This document shows, one piece after another, positions 35,578-45,929 of a stretch of DNA of 64,000 nt; the stretch's first letter is position 1, and each line of letters begins with the position of its first letter. The position numbers were made by a program, and so were the translations under genes. Under the pieces are notes generated by a model. That model saw only the letters and a list, made by a program, of their open reading frames with translations. It searched no databases and had not been told where the DNA came from. The DNA lies in NCBI GenBank assembly GCA_023957125.1, contig JAMLHL010000019.1, forward strand, positions 1 through 64,000, read 5' to 3'. The DNA is from Chitinophagaceae bacterium. GTDB lineage: Bacteria > Bacteroidota > Bacteroidia > Chitinophagales > Chitinophagaceae.

Positions 35578-36396
35578 ATGAACAAAAACCTGTTCCATTT
35601 CATTGGCATTTCATTCTTCATTTCCATGTTGTTTTCATGTACAGCATCCAGGCATACGCAGAAGACGGTTTTATCATGGGAAGAAAATTTCAGTCAGAAA
35701 GATGGTTTTGATACCAGCCGCTGGTCTAAGATACCAAGGGGCAGAGCCGACTGGCAAAAATACATGAGCGATTTTGACAGTTGTTATGCCATGCGGGATG
35801 GTAAATTAATATTGCGCGGGATAGTGAACAATAACCTGCTGAACGATACCGCCACTTATTTAACAGGCGGCGTATATACAAAAGACAAAGTGGCTTTCGG
35901 CTTCGGGCGGCTTGAAATACATGCCAAATTAAATGGCGCCCGCGGTGCCTGGCCGGCATTCTGGCTCCTGTCGCAAGGAATGAAATGGCCCGATGGCGGG
36001 GAAATTGATATCATGGAAAGACTGAACTCTGATTCCATCGCCTACCAGACCGTACACTCACATTATACCTATAATCTTAAAATGAAGGAGCCTAAGCAGG
36101 GCGCTACCGGCCGTATAGACCCCGGCGGGTTCAACACTTACACGGTAGAGTTGCACCCGGACAGCCTGGTGTTTTTTATCAATAATACCCGAACCTTCGC
36201 TTATCCGCGCATCGCAACCGACAAAGAAGGTCAGTTTCCTTTTGACCAATATAAATACTACCTGCTGCTGGATATGCAGTTAGGCGGCAGTTGGGTAGGC
36301 AAAGTATATCCGGAGGATCTGCCTGTGGAGATGGAAATTGACTGGGTGAGGTTCTATGAGTTTAAAGGAAAAGACAATACCGTTTTTATCAAATAA
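35578..36396 (+). CDS. GH16 family glycoside hydrolase, lipoprotein
   Basis: A 272-residue lipoprotein (Cys at residue 21 in LFSCTAS) with a single GH16 jelly-roll domain. The catalytic motif GGEIDIMERL places the nucleophile at Glu142, the helper at Asp144 and the acid/base at Glu147. The bulged i+5 spacing is that of laminarinase-type beta-glucanases. The end reads VEMEIDWVRFYEF, the usual closing strand. Likely substrates are beta-1,3- or mixed-linkage glucans, at the cell surface. It is adjacent to, but on the opposite strand from, the GH9-containing locus. Confidence 0.88.
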   Translation: MNKNLFHFIGISFFISMLFSCTASRHTQKTVLSWEENFSQKDGFDTSRWSKIPRGRADWQKYMSDFDSCYAMRDGKLILRGIVNNNLLNDTATYLTGGVYTKDKVAFGFGRLEIHAKLNGARGAWPAFWLLSQGMKWPDGGEIDIMERLNSDSIAYQTVHSHYTYNLKMKEPKQGATGRIDPGGFNTYTVELHPDSLVFFINNTRTFAYPRIATDKEGQFPFDQYKYYLLLDMQLGGSWVGKVYPEDLPVEMEIDWVRFYEFKGKDNTVFIK

Positions 36397-36406
36397 AAAG
36401 TTGGTA

Positions 36407-36440
36407 ACGGTTACCCATCAGGTAACCGTCATTTCTTTTC
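36407..36440. terminator. Bidirectional terminator between GH16 and GH9 genes
   Basis: ACGGTTACC, loop CATCA (with one further base) and GGTAACCGT form a perfect nine-pair stem. A T-rich stretch follows on the plus strand (CATTTCTTTT) and CTTTTTATT follows on the minus strand, so it could serve both converging genes. Confidence 0.65.
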
Positions 36441-36458
36441 CGGAAGGCTATATTTATT

Positions 36459-38186
36459 TTAAAACTGAAACGCTTCCATAGCGCCCGCTACATATACCAG
36501 CGGCGCGTTCCAGTTGATGGCAATTTCATTCGAAGCATAAGAACATTCTTCATCCGTATAAGCAGTTTCAGGTTCGGTGAACCGGTAGTTACATTTATCC
36601 TGCCTGCCCGGATTGGGACCGCCTGCCAGCAATCCCGGAACCGGCGCCGGAATGCCGTCTGCACGCGAAGGGCGATGATGAATGTGCATAGGAGAAGTAT
36701 GCCCCATACCGGTTACAAAACAATACCCGGTTGCATTTCTGCCTAAAACATAATCCAGGTTCGACATCGCCGCTTCAAGGTATTTTCTATCGTTCGTAAG
36801 CCGGAATACCTTAATTAAAAGCATTCCCTGGTTCATGGCAACCGCATTGCTTCCCCAGATAAAATCCCGAACGGTTTGTCCCATCACGGTTTTAAATGCC
36901 GCATTGCCGCCATTGATCAGGCGGCCGGCAAATGCGAGCAGCTCCGCTTGCAGTTTTTCCGTATCCACATGGGTTTTAGTAAACCGTTTTTTATTTCTTA
37001 ATATGGAATACACCCCCAGCATATTTACCTTATTCCAGGCTGGAATATCCATAGAGAAACGGGTAGCTGTATTGGGGTGATTGATATATTGAATACGGCC
37101 TGTGGTAATCGTCAATTCCGCTGCCGCCCAAAACCATTCGTCAGAAACATTTTTATCGCCGTAGGTGCCTGTGCTGATGGCCGGAGAAAATTGCCGGTTC
37201 ATTTCTTCCTGGTTATAGATCACCGCGGGATTATTTACAGACCAAGCCCACGCCTGTGTCGCTGCTTTCAGGCAGCTATCGCTTAAACCCGGGAATTCCG
37301 ATTTGAATTCTTTATATACCCGGGCAGCCTGTGCCATCACTGCGGCAAAATCAAGGGTGGCGGCCGTGCTTTTTTGTACCACATACCTTGGCAGCCTGGT
37401 TACGCCGGGCATTACCACGCCGTCAAAAGCCGCATTGGTACATTTATGATATACGCCGCCATCGTTCGGATCCTGCATGGTAAGCATCCATCGCAGGTTA
37501 TATACTACTTCATTCAAGATATCAGGAACCCCGTTGCCGGTTTCGGGGATCAACAATGGCAAAGACCGGTAGTATGCCGGGAAGTCTTCATAGGCCGACA
37601 ATAATGTTCCCATGGTGATACCGCAGTTCACAATATATTTATTGTAATCCCCTGCGTCATACCATCCGCCTGCAGATGAAATAATAAATCCCTCCGGACG
37701 ATTTTGATCAGCCGCCGATGCATGTATCAACACCCCGGTATCGGGATGCCCCGCGGGACGCTTCCACTGCCCGGCATATTTTTCCTCAAGCGCAACATTG
37801 GAGCGTTGATAATAAAAAGCTTTCAGCGCGGCGGTACTTACCTGATGCAATACGTTTTTATTGATGGAGAAAGGGTGGGTGGCAGCCATATTTTTTACGG
37901 TAATGATATAGACGCCGGGCTCGCGGAAATCAGAAAAATCAGCCACACGGACGATGTTGGAAGAATATGCCGAGGGTACAGGCGGCTGCAATTGACCGCG
38001 ATAAACCGTATCTTTTTTGTTATGACTTAGCAGATAAAAATCTGTTGCTTCCGGCGCATTCATTACCACCGCTATTTTCGGCAAGGCAGGATAAAAGCCT
38101 ACCTGGTTCAACACAATGGAGGGCTCTCCGGCAAAGCAGTTAGAAACCGGCATGGATATAAGGAACAATAATGTTTTTATTTTCAT
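36459..38186 (-). CDS. GH9 family endoglucanase
   Basis: A 575-residue secreted enzyme. A signal peptide ends near Ala19, followed by an Ig-like cellulase N-terminal domain (about 22-108) and a GH9 (alpha/alpha)6 domain. The catalytic Asp residues are in WYDAGDYNKY (Asp177, Asp180) and the proton donor is Glu554 in YASNEIAINWN. The sugar-site region HHRPSRADG is also present. GH9 enzymes cleave beta-1,4-glucan backbones such as cellulose, xyloglucan or mixed-linkage glucan. It is the last gene of the minus-strand locus. Confidence 0.9.
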   Translation of the reverse strand: MKIKTLLFLISMPVSNCFAGEPSIVLNQVGFYPALPKIAVVMNAPEATDFYLLSHNKKDTVYRGQLQPPVPSAYSSNIVRVADFSDFREPGVYIITVKNMAATHPFSINKNVLHQVSTAALKAFYYQRSNVALEEKYAGQWKRPAGHPDTGVLIHASAADQNRPEGFIISSAGGWYDAGDYNKYIVNCGITMGTLLSAYEDFPAYYRSLPLLIPETGNGVPDILNEVVYNLRWMLTMQDPNDGGVYHKCTNAAFDGVVMPGVTRLPRYVVQKSTAATLDFAAVMAQAARVYKEFKSEFPGLSDSCLKAATQAWAWSVNNPAVIYNQEEMNRQFSPAISTGTYGDKNVSDEWFWAAAELTITTGRIQYINHPNTATRFSMDIPAWNKVNMLGVYSILRNKKRFTKTHVDTEKLQAELLAFAGRLINGGNAAFKTVMGQTVRDFIWGSNAVAMNQGMLLIKVFRLTNDRKYLEAAMSNLDYVLGRNATGYCFVTGMGHTSPMHIHHRPSRADGIPAPVPGLLAGGPNPGRQDKCNYRFTEPETAYTDEECSYASNEIAINWNAPLVYVAGAMEAFQF

Positions 38187-38192
38187 GGCAAA

Positions 38193-39938
38193 CTATTTTT
38201 TATCAATCGCTGATATCACCGCGCCATGTGCCGGCACGGTTAGTTTTATACCATTGGTTATAACTGCTGATCTTGCCTTAATGGTAGCGTAATTATCAGG
38301 TCCCCCGGCGTCCAGGGTTGTGCCGTTTCCATTTACGCTGACTTTACGGGAGAATGTCCCGTTATCATTTCCTCCTTCAAGACTGTACCAGTAAAAGCGG
38401 TTGCCGGGATTAAAGTTTTTGATTTTGATCTCCACCGTAAGGGGCGCTGCCGAAATGTTGACCAGCGTCACATTTATTTCACCTGAACTGTAGGTAGAAG
38501 CATAGGCTTTAATACCACTGTTACCCTGCACGTCAACCGGCACTAAACGGTCGCCCAATAACTTCCGGAAAAAATAAAGATAGTAAAAAGAAGGCCGCGG
38601 CGCCCATTTGGGCACTCCCGGCTCGTTCCCATCGCTGAATAAGCCATGATCGTTCCCGTTATTCCAACCGTTCAGCAGATCCCACCGGGCTGCCAGACCA
38701 TACTTGTTTTTAATGGCTTCGCCTAATACCATAGTGGCAAACACACCACTCACATTCGATACCTGTTGTTGGGAACCTTCGGCAAACATATTCCATTCCG
38801 TTAATGCGATGGGTTTAATAACCCCGCCATAGTCTTGTATCTGCCGGGTAACAAAGTGCATCATTTTTTCTGGAACCGTAAGCGCTGCATTCAGTATATC
38901 CGCGGCGCCGGAGTTGGTTTGATAAGGCGTAAAATAATGGTGTACAATAAAATAATCATTCGCGCCATTCAGTTCCGGTATCATGGTTGGGTTCCAGGCT
39001 TTTACCGTGTTGGTTTGCCAGGCTTCGGTTTCCGTCTCATAAATCACAGCGCCTATATAAATGGTTTTACCCATTTCAGCGGCGGCCGTGCGCATGGAAT
39101 CCGCAAACACTTTAAAATGCTGTGCATATAATTTTCCGGTTAGGTACTCCGGTTGCCCGTCTTTGTTTTTCAACACATCAATACGATAACCCGCCTCCCA
39201 ATCGCCATAGCTTTCATTGCCTATCTCCCAGTACTTCGTTCTTCCATTATCATATCTGACCCAATCGGCGGCAAGATGCGCCGCAGCAGCCACCGGATCG
39301 TCACTTGTGCCATAGCGCGCATAACCGTAGTTGATCGTAATCACGCCTTCGGTATTACCGCTCTGTTCCCTCATCTGGTAGTATTGATCCGTACCGGCGC
39401 TCCAGTTGTTATTTATTTTTCCATACCAATAACCGGCATTTTGCATCGTGCCATCCGCATTCATGAGTTGCGAAGGCGCGTCTTCCGGCGCTATGCCTTC
39501 CGGCAGATTCCAGAAATACAGATCACTGGCGCTTCCTGCGGGCCAGCGGATCACATGCGGTTGCAGGTTGGTAATATGAGTCATGAATAAGGGCTGATCT
39601 ACCATGGGCGTCATCCAGGTATTGGCATTATGCCCGGTAATGGTGCGGGGTATCTTAGTGATGATGGATGAAGCATCTACTGTTACCATATTACCATCAG
39701 CAGATGCCGGTAGCGTGGCTTCCGTATAATCCGGAACCGAAAATGTTTTTGCCTGCCAGTCGTCCAGGAAAAAACCAATCGTGTTGGCCACCGGTGGATC
39801 GGTAACAGGTTTCACGGTTGTAGTATCCGTTCCGCCACCGGGAAGATCGGGTGTTACCGGCGGGGGATTGTTTTTTTTGCAGGAGAGCAACAAGATTGCG
39901 GTACACCACCAGAATAATATGCAACAACCTGATCTCAT
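38193..39938 (-). CDS. Clan GH-A glycoside hydrolase, GH51/GH39-like lipoprotein
   Basis: A 581-residue lipoprotein (lipobox ending LLLSCKK) with a Pro/Thr-rich linker and then a TIM-barrel plus C-terminal beta domain. The acid/base Glu is in KYWEIGNESYGDWE and the nucleophile in PIALTEWNMF, the clan GH-A arrangement. VIRWPAGSASDLYFW resembles arabinofuranosidase-type GH51 enzymes. The family cannot be fixed by eye; activity on arabinose side chains or on a glucan backbone are both possible. ATG 39938 is preferred because it starts the signal peptide. It is six bases from the GH9 gene. Confidence 0.75.
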   Translation of the reverse strand: MRSGCCILFWWCTAILLLSCKKNNPPPVTPDLPGGGTDTTTVKPVTDPPVANTIGFFLDDWQAKTFSVPDYTEATLPASADGNMVTVDASSIITKIPRTITGHNANTWMTPMVDQPLFMTHITNLQPHVIRWPAGSASDLYFWNLPEGIAPEDAPSQLMNADGTMQNAGYWYGKINNNWSAGTDQYYQMREQSGNTEGVITINYGYARYGTSDDPVAAAAHLAADWVRYDNGRTKYWEIGNESYGDWEAGYRIDVLKNKDGQPEYLTGKLYAQHFKVFADSMRTAAAEMGKTIYIGAVIYETETEAWQTNTVKAWNPTMIPELNGANDYFIVHHYFTPYQTNSGAADILNAALTVPEKMMHFVTRQIQDYGGVIKPIALTEWNMFAEGSQQQVSNVSGVFATMVLGEAIKNKYGLAARWDLLNGWNNGNDHGLFSDGNEPGVPKWAPRPSFYYLYFFRKLLGDRLVPVDVQGNSGIKAYASTYSSGEINVTLVNISAAPLTVEIKIKNFNPGNRFYWYSLEGGNDNGTFSRKVSVNGNGTTLDAGGPDNYATIKARSAVITNGIKLTVPAHGAVISAIDKK

Positions 39939-40042
39939 AAAATTATCATTTAGCGGAAAACGCACAACACAGGGCAGTCCGTTAAAAATGCCCGGCCAGC
40001 ATGTGCATGTGAGCCGGGCTGGTTCTTCTGATAGAATAATTT

Positions 40043-41122
40043 TTATTTCACCAATAAAATGTCATCGAAATAAAAAGTTTCATCCTGACCTTCCGGTCCG
40101 GCAATCCAAAATCCCAATTGGAAAAAGGGATCGCCGGTAGCCCAGAGATTCGCATCAGCTATAGGAATCTTGAAATAGGTCCATACATTAGCCGGCACAT
40201 TCAGCGGCGTGCTGCGGTCGGCATTGCCAAAACCCGCCGGACGCTTATCGCCGGTAAGGTACAAGGTTTGATCCGTGGAAGCGCCCTTTATCCATACGGT
40301 TAGGTATTTGTAGTTATCGTTTGCCGTCCCGGGCCACCAATTGGCAAAGCCAATCAGATGCCAGTTGCCGGCAGCATAGGTTTTCCCTACGGAAGCTGTT
40401 CCGGATTTGAAGACATCCGTATATATTTTTCCGCCGTCTCCCCAGGAACCGTCTCCATAGCCATTCTGATAATCATCCGTAAAAATGGCGTAGGCATTAT
40501 CTGTGTTTACAAATTCCTGTGTAGTTATAATTGTGCCGGTGCCGTTGGTAACAGCGAGCGCCGACCGGTTGATGGCGGCAGCGGCAGGCATTTTAATTAC
40601 CAGGCTTTTACTTTCTGCAGAAACGATTTCCACTTCAGCGGTGGAGCCCGCAAAAACCACCTTCGTTACGTCGCCAAGGTTTAATCCGGTGAGGGTGAGT
40701 TCTGTCCCTTCCGAAAAATTATAGTTCGATACCGTGTTGATCGCGGGATAGGCCAAAACCCTGAAAGGAATGGACAAAGATTTACCTGCACTGTTGGTTA
40801 AAACTATGTTTTGATCTCCGCCTGCAGCCGTGTCCGGGATGCGAAACAAAACGGCGCTTTCGGTATTCAGCGTGGAGTAAAAATCGGAAGGGGCGTTATT
40901 CTTATCAAAAACAATAGTTCTGATATCGCCCAGGCCTTCTCCTTTAACGGTCAACAGCGAACCGCTGCTGGCAGAATCCTTGTCTATGCCGGCAAAAGTC
41001 ATGTTGCCGGGTTTGGTTTGGGGGCTGCCGTCTCTCTGATCTTCTTTTGAACAGGCAGCAAACAAAAGCAGGAAGCTGAACGCTATTGCCAGGTATTTAT
41101 ATCGGAAAATAAATGATTGCAT
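40043..41122 (-). CDS. IPT/TIG-domain surface glycan-binding lipoprotein
   Basis: A 359-residue predicted lipoprotein (Cys near residue 24 in LLFAACSKE) with two IPT/TIG Ig-like domains (about 40-125 and 128-210) and a C-terminal jelly-roll-like carbohydrate-binding region (about 215-359, ending ETFYFDDILLVK). This layout is typical of the surface glycan-binding protein that follows SusD in Bacteroidota loci and holds the polysaccharide at the cell surface. The gene lies 20 bases after susD. Confidence 0.82.
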   Translation of the reverse strand: MQSFIFRYKYLAIAFSFLLLFAACSKEDQRDGSPQTKPGNMTFAGIDKDSASSGSLLTVKGEGLGDIRTIVFDKNNAPSDFYSTLNTESAVLFRIPDTAAGGDQNIVLTNSAGKSLSIPFRVLAYPAINTVSNYNFSEGTELTLTGLNLGDVTKVVFAGSTAEVEIVSAESKSLVIKMPAAAAINRSALAVTNGTGTIITTQEFVNTDNAYAIFTDDYQNGYGDGSWGDGGKIYTDVFKSGTASVGKTYAAGNWHLIGFANWWPGTANDNYKYLTVWIKGASTDQTLYLTGDKRPAGFGNADRSTPLNVPANVWTYFKIPIADANLWATGDPFFQLGFWIAGPEGQDETFYFDDILLVK

Positions 41123-41141
41123 AATTAGATAAATTTATCTG

Positions 41142-42719
41142 TTAATAATAAGAAACCGGGTCTTTTGCCAATGCCGGGTCCTGTAAAATTTCTCCGGAAG
41201 GAATGGGCAAATGCATCATCTGTTCGGTAAAATTGCTCACGCTAAACGGATTCTCTATGGTCCCTCTGTTCTGCGCTTCTATTATTTGTTTGGCTTTGGC
41301 AAAACCCTGCCTTTGGATATCGAACCAATATTCCCCTTCAAAGGCAAATTCAACGCGGCGTTCCTGCAAAATATCCTCCGGGGTAATAACGGTTTTGGGG
41401 GTAAGATTAGCCCTTGCCCTTACTTTATTGAAGGCGGCTAAGGCAGCAGGGTCCGTGGTCTGGGTGTTATTTCCCAGAACCGCTTCCGCATACATCAGCA
41501 GAATATCGGCATAACGCAGCATAATGGTATTGATACCCGTATTCATACCCAAAACAGCTTCTCCGCCGTATTTGGCTCCCGGGCCTACTACATATTTCGC
41601 AATGTTGGAAAGGGTCGCGCTTCTTTGTCCTCCCTCCCCTACCGAGGCCGTAGTATCGTAACGGTAACCGTTAGCCATAAACGAATTATAGGCCGCATTG
41701 GAGCCCTGGGGTTTCCATTCGGGTTTGAACCAGCCGTGTTCCATCATAGAACCCGCCCTCCGGGTATCCCCAAATTCGAAGGCATTCTTAATATCTTCCG
41801 TGGGGATATACAATTCCCACATGCTGGCTTCGTCTGTTTGCAGGTTGCCGGGTCCCCGGTCCGGATTCTTCTGGTTGCCCGAGCCCCAGGGATTACCGGT
41901 GAGCTGGTGCTGCACAGAAAACAAGGATTCGATATTGTTGTTATTGCTGCTGGAGTTGAACATGCCGGCATAATCGTGGAACAGATCATACTGGCCGGAT
42001 TCAATCACTTCGTTGGCCTTCGTCCGGGCATTTTCATAATCTTTATTATACAGGTATAATTTTGCCAACATCCCTTTAGCCGCATATTTCGTCAGCCGGC
42101 CGGGTTCCGGATCTGTTTCGGGCAAACCGCTTTCTGCCTGCTGCAACTCTTCCATGGCAAAACGTAATACATCCGCTTTGAAATACCGTGGAATTTCGAA
42201 GTCGCCCCCAATAGCGGTCTTCCCAGGCTCCGTAACTATGGGTGCGTCTCCCCATATACGGGCGATATAAAAGTAAACCGTGCCTCTGAAAAAATGACAC
42301 TCTGCAATGGCAGGGTCAATAAACGAGGCGTCGCCGCCCTGGCTCTTCTTCAGTTCCAGCGCATTCATATATTCACTCGTCCAGCCGCCGATTTTATAAA
42401 AAACCTTCCAGGCATCGGCTACCCTTACCGCCGTAGAGGCTAAGGTAAAGTTGAGAAAAGGCGCATCATCGGCATTACCGCTGCCCGTGTATTCGTTGCC
42501 GGCCATCACATCGCCTATTACATCCATCGCCCTGTTTTCATAACCGCTCCAGGGCAGGCCATACAGGGTGCTGGTGAGACTCCGCACTTCCTCCGCCGTA
42601 TTGTAATAATTGAACAATGTGGTACCATCCAGCGAGGAGCGCTCGATAAAATCTTTCCGGCAGGACGCTCCTGCTACTATTAAAGCTATCAATAAACCGT
42701 ATTTATATAAGTTCTTCAT
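41142..42719 (-). CDS. SusD-like outer membrane nutrient-binding lipoprotein
   Basis: A 525-residue RagB/SusD family protein. The lipobox Cys is in AGASCRKDF near residue 20. The tetratricopeptide-rich domain with ALNALE-like and YFYIARIWGDAPIV segments follows, and the C-terminus has LNPVRARA-like FNKVRARANL and ILQERRVEFAFEGEYWFDIQR, the family's closing signature. It binds glycan as the lid of the preceding SusC pore. It is 25 bases downstream of susC. Confidence 0.93.
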   Translation of the reverse strand: MKNLYKYGLLIALIVAGASCRKDFIERSSLDGTTLFNYYNTAEEVRSLTSTLYGLPWSGYENRAMDVIGDVMAGNEYTGSGNADDAPFLNFTLASTAVRVADAWKVFYKIGGWTSEYMNALELKKSQGGDASFIDPAIAECHFFRGTVYFYIARIWGDAPIVTEPGKTAIGGDFEIPRYFKADVLRFAMEELQQAESGLPETDPEPGRLTKYAAKGMLAKLYLYNKDYENARTKANEVIESGQYDLFHDYAGMFNSSSNNNNIESLFSVQHQLTGNPWGSGNQKNPDRGPGNLQTDEASMWELYIPTEDIKNAFEFGDTRRAGSMMEHGWFKPEWKPQGSNAAYNSFMANGYRYDTTASVGEGGQRSATLSNIAKYVVGPGAKYGGEAVLGMNTGINTIMLRYADILLMYAEAVLGNNTQTTDPAALAAFNKVRARANLTPKTVITPEDILQERRVEFAFEGEYWFDIQRQGFAKAKQIIEAQNRGTIENPFSVSNFTEQMMHLPIPSGEILQDPALAKDPVSYY

Positions 42720-42743
42720 ATCACTATGTTTTAAATAAAGAGA

Positions 42744-45700
42744 CTATAATTCAACATTCAATCCAATGGTTATAGAACGCGGGTTGGGATAGTGACCGGC
42801 GTCCACATTCATCAGGCGAATGTTGTTATTAAAGGCGCCGACTTCAGGATCATATCCGCTGTATTTTGTAAATGTCCGGAGGTTCTGTACGGAGGCATAC
42901 AACCGGATATTATTCATTTTAATCCGGTTCAATACATCTGAAGGAATCCGGTATCCCAGCGTTAGATTCTGAATACGCAGATAAGACCCGTCTTCCACAT
43001 ACCGGTCGGACATGGCAATATTATTCACCTGTCCGCTGACAAAGCGGGGTAATTTACCATTTGGGTTCTGTTCTGTATATCGGTCCATAACGCTCCTTAG
43101 CTGGTTATAATAAGCATTATCCAATTTCTCTAACTGCCAGCGCAAAAAATTAAATACTTTAGCGCCGTAACTGCCCTGCAGGAAAATACTGAGATCAAAA
43201 TCTTTGTATTGGAAAGTATTAGTGAACCCGTAAGTGAATTTTGGTAAGGGGCTACCGATATAAGTGATATCGCTTTCGTTGATGATTTTATCGCCATTGA
43301 TGTCCTTAAACCTGATATCTCCCAGCCAGGTATGCTGCTCATCTACGGTATAACCAAATTGGGGCAGACTGGCATCCAGGTCGGCCTGGGTGCGGAACAA
43401 CCCGTCGGTAACCAGTCCGAAAAATGAACCTACTGCGTAACCGGGATTGGTATAGGTAATGGTATAATTGTCGTAATACACTTTACCGGCTAATCCTGCC
43501 GTAGAGTTCGCCATCTTATCCAGCTTATTTTTAAACTGCGAGTAGATGATATTGGTTTTCCAGGTAAAATTTTCAGACCGGATATTGGTGCTGTTGATAC
43601 TCAAATCAAAACCTGTGTTCGACATCTGTCCCACATTACCAATAGGGGCTTTCAGATCATCCCATTGGTCGCCAACGCCGATCAGTCTCGGGCCGGTCAG
43701 GAACAACAACATGTCGGTGGTTGTTTTGCGATATACGTCTAAGTTGGCGTCAACTCTTCCGTTAAAGAACGATATATCTATCCCGGCATTTTTTGTAATC
43801 ACGCTTTCCCAACCCAGGTCGGGATTTGCGATCCCGTTCAAATAGCTGGCATTACCAAAGCCAACCGGGCCGGGCCAAAACCCGATAGCTGAAACATAGG
43901 GAGGGTTGGGTGCGCCCGAGGGCAGGTTCTGATTGCCTACCGCGCCGTATCCTATCCTCAGTTTTAAATAGCTGATTGCCGGGTTCAGAAATTCGGCAAA
44001 GGATTCGTTGCTGACCGTCCAGGCTGCAGAAAGTCCGGGGAAATAACCCCATTTGTTGTTGGTACCGAAATTGGCGGAGCCGTCTGCACGGAAACTGGCA
44101 GACAACGAATACCGGTTGTCAAAAGAATAATTGGCGCGGGCAAAATAAGATTCCATCGCCCACTGACCTTTTCCGCCGTTCAGCTCCCAGGTATCTTTCA
44201 GGCTGCTCCCGGAATTGATATCCAGGATATTATTCTGCAGATCAACCCGTTTGCCTCCCAAATTCTCGTAATAAGAATATTGCGCTTCATGTCCTGCCGT
44301 GGCAGAAATACTATGATTACCGAAGTTCCGGTTGAAGTTGAGATAATTCCTGACGGCATAATAATAACTATTGCTCCGGTTATCAAATAACTGGCTTTGC
44401 AGAGCCGTCTGTCCTATATTCCCGGCAAGCTGATAAGCGGAACTGCTAGTGAGTCCCAGTGAGTAGGCAATTTCATTGCGCAGGCTCAGTCCTTTAACGA
44501 ATTCAATATCGCCATAGATATTTCCAAATACCTGGCTGTTCACCAATTTATTGCCGCGCATGGCGCTGCGGGCGATCGGGTTATCCTGCGAATAACGCAC
44601 GCCGCCGATCTGTGTACCTCCGCCCCAGCTTCCATCTAAGTTCTTTACCGGGATCAGCGGGTTCTGAACGGCGCCCCACCAAATAGTTCCTTCCGCTGCA
44701 TCAGCCAATGTTACATTTTGCGTACTCCTGCTGGCGTTGGTGGAAACACCTATCTTCATCCATTTCTTTAATTGATGATCCAGGCTGAAACGGGTGCTGT
44801 ATCTTTCAAAATCGGAACCGACCAGGATACCCGACTGATCAAAATAGTTCAGGGATAAATAGTAATTGGTTTTGTCTTTTCCCCCGGAAAAACTCAATTG
44901 ATGATTTTGCACCTGCCCGGTGCGGAACATGGCTTCCTGCCAGTCGGTTCCGGGACCCAATACCGAAGGATCCGCAAACTCTTCCGTAGGCTGAAGACCT
45001 AAAATAGGAGCCACCTCATTCTGGTATTGGGCAAATTCCCGCAGATTCATGATGTCTAACTTCCGGGCTACATTGGACGTACCGTAATATGCATCGTAAT
45101 TGATCTTTCCTTCCCCGGCTTTTCCTTTTTTAGTGGTGATCAGGATCACCCCGTTTGCAGCCTGGGAGCCGTAAATAGCCTGGGCAGACGCATCCTTTAA
45201 CACGTCAATGCTTTCAATGTCATTGGGATTAAGTGTGGCCATTACACTGTTGCCGGTTTGACCATCGGAGCCACCTAAACCGGCATAACCTGCCGAACTT
45301 TTGGTATTAGAGATAAAGGGTACGCCATCAATAACAATCAAAGGATCGTTGCTGTTGATGGTAGTTACGCCACGTACTTTGATATTTACACCGCCGCCGG
45401 GCTGCCCGCTGTTATTGGTAACCGTAACGCCGGCTACTTTGCCCTGGATGGCCTGGTCAACACCCGCCACCGGCAGGTCTTTGATATCCTTAGCGCTCAC
45501 GGAGGAGATGGAACTGGTAATATCGGCTCTTTTGGTAGTGCCATAGCCGATGACCACCACTTCATTCAAATTTTGCGCCGCGGTTTCCAGGGTCACCTCA
45601 AGAACCGATGAGCCTTCAAGGTTCACCTCCTTTGGCGTCATCCCAACGGAACTGATCACGAGGATCTTTGCGGAGTTGGGAACGGTCATCGAAAAGACCC

Positions 45701-45902
45701 CCAGCGAATTGGTAACGGTTACCTGTTTTGTGTGTTTCACTTCCACCGTTGCACCGGGAAGGAGGTTTCCGCTGTCGTCTTTTACCGTACCGGTAACTTT
45801 TCGTTCAATTTGTGCATATCCTGTTGTGATAAGCAGAAGCGCCAAAAGAGAAGCTAACAGGACTTTCGCTTTTGCCGCTGTTTTGTTTTTGTTCATATGC
45901 AT
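42744..45902 (-). CDS. SusC/RagA family TonB-dependent transporter
   Basis: A 1052-residue outer membrane protein that imports oligosaccharides. After the signal peptide it has a carboxypeptidase-regulatory-like domain (about 33-110, VTGTVKDDSGNLLPGATVEVK). It then has the TonB box region NEVVVIGYGTTKRADIT and a plug domain (SVSAKDIKDLPVAGVDQAIQGKVAG in part), followed by a 22-strand barrel ending in LNVEL. An ATG two codons in, at 45896, is an equally possible start. Gene order GH31-susC-susD fits one operon. Confidence 0.93.
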   Translation of the reverse strand: MHMNKNKTAAKAKVLLASLLALLLITTGYAQIERKVTGTVKDDSGNLLPGATVEVKHTKQVTVTNSLGVFSMTVPNSAKILVISSVGMTPKEVNLEGSSVLEVTLETAAQNLNEVVVIGYGTTKRADITSSISSVSAKDIKDLPVAGVDQAIQGKVAGVTVTNNSGQPGGGVNIKVRGVTTINSNDPLIVIDGVPFISNTKSSAGYAGLGGSDGQTGNSVMATLNPNDIESIDVLKDASAQAIYGSQAANGVILITTKKGKAGEGKINYDAYYGTSNVARKLDIMNLREFAQYQNEVAPILGLQPTEEFADPSVLGPGTDWQEAMFRTGQVQNHQLSFSGGKDKTNYYLSLNYFDQSGILVGSDFERYSTRFSLDHQLKKWMKIGVSTNASRSTQNVTLADAAEGTIWWGAVQNPLIPVKNLDGSWGGGTQIGGVRYSQDNPIARSAMRGNKLVNSQVFGNIYGDIEFVKGLSLRNEIAYSLGLTSSSAYQLAGNIGQTALQSQLFDNRSNSYYYAVRNYLNFNRNFGNHSISATAGHEAQYSYYENLGGKRVDLQNNILDINSGSSLKDTWELNGGKGQWAMESYFARANYSFDNRYSLSASFRADGSANFGTNNKWGYFPGLSAAWTVSNESFAEFLNPAISYLKLRIGYGAVGNQNLPSGAPNPPYVSAIGFWPGPVGFGNASYLNGIANPDLGWESVITKNAGIDISFFNGRVDANLDVYRKTTTDMLLFLTGPRLIGVGDQWDDLKAPIGNVGQMSNTGFDLSINSTNIRSENFTWKTNIIYSQFKNKLDKMANSTAGLAGKVYYDNYTITYTNPGYAVGSFFGLVTDGLFRTQADLDASLPQFGYTVDEQHTWLGDIRFKDINGDKIINESDITYIGSPLPKFTYGFTNTFQYKDFDLSIFLQGSYGAKVFNFLRWQLEKLDNAYYNQLRSVMDRYTEQNPNGKLPRFVSGQVNNIAMSDRYVEDGSYLRIQNLTLGYRIPSDVLNRIKMNNIRLYASVQNLRTFTKYSGYDPEVGAFNNNIRLMNVDAGHYPNPRSITIGLNVEL

Positions 45903-45929
45903 ATAACTATGGTTTTAAAGTGTAGCGTA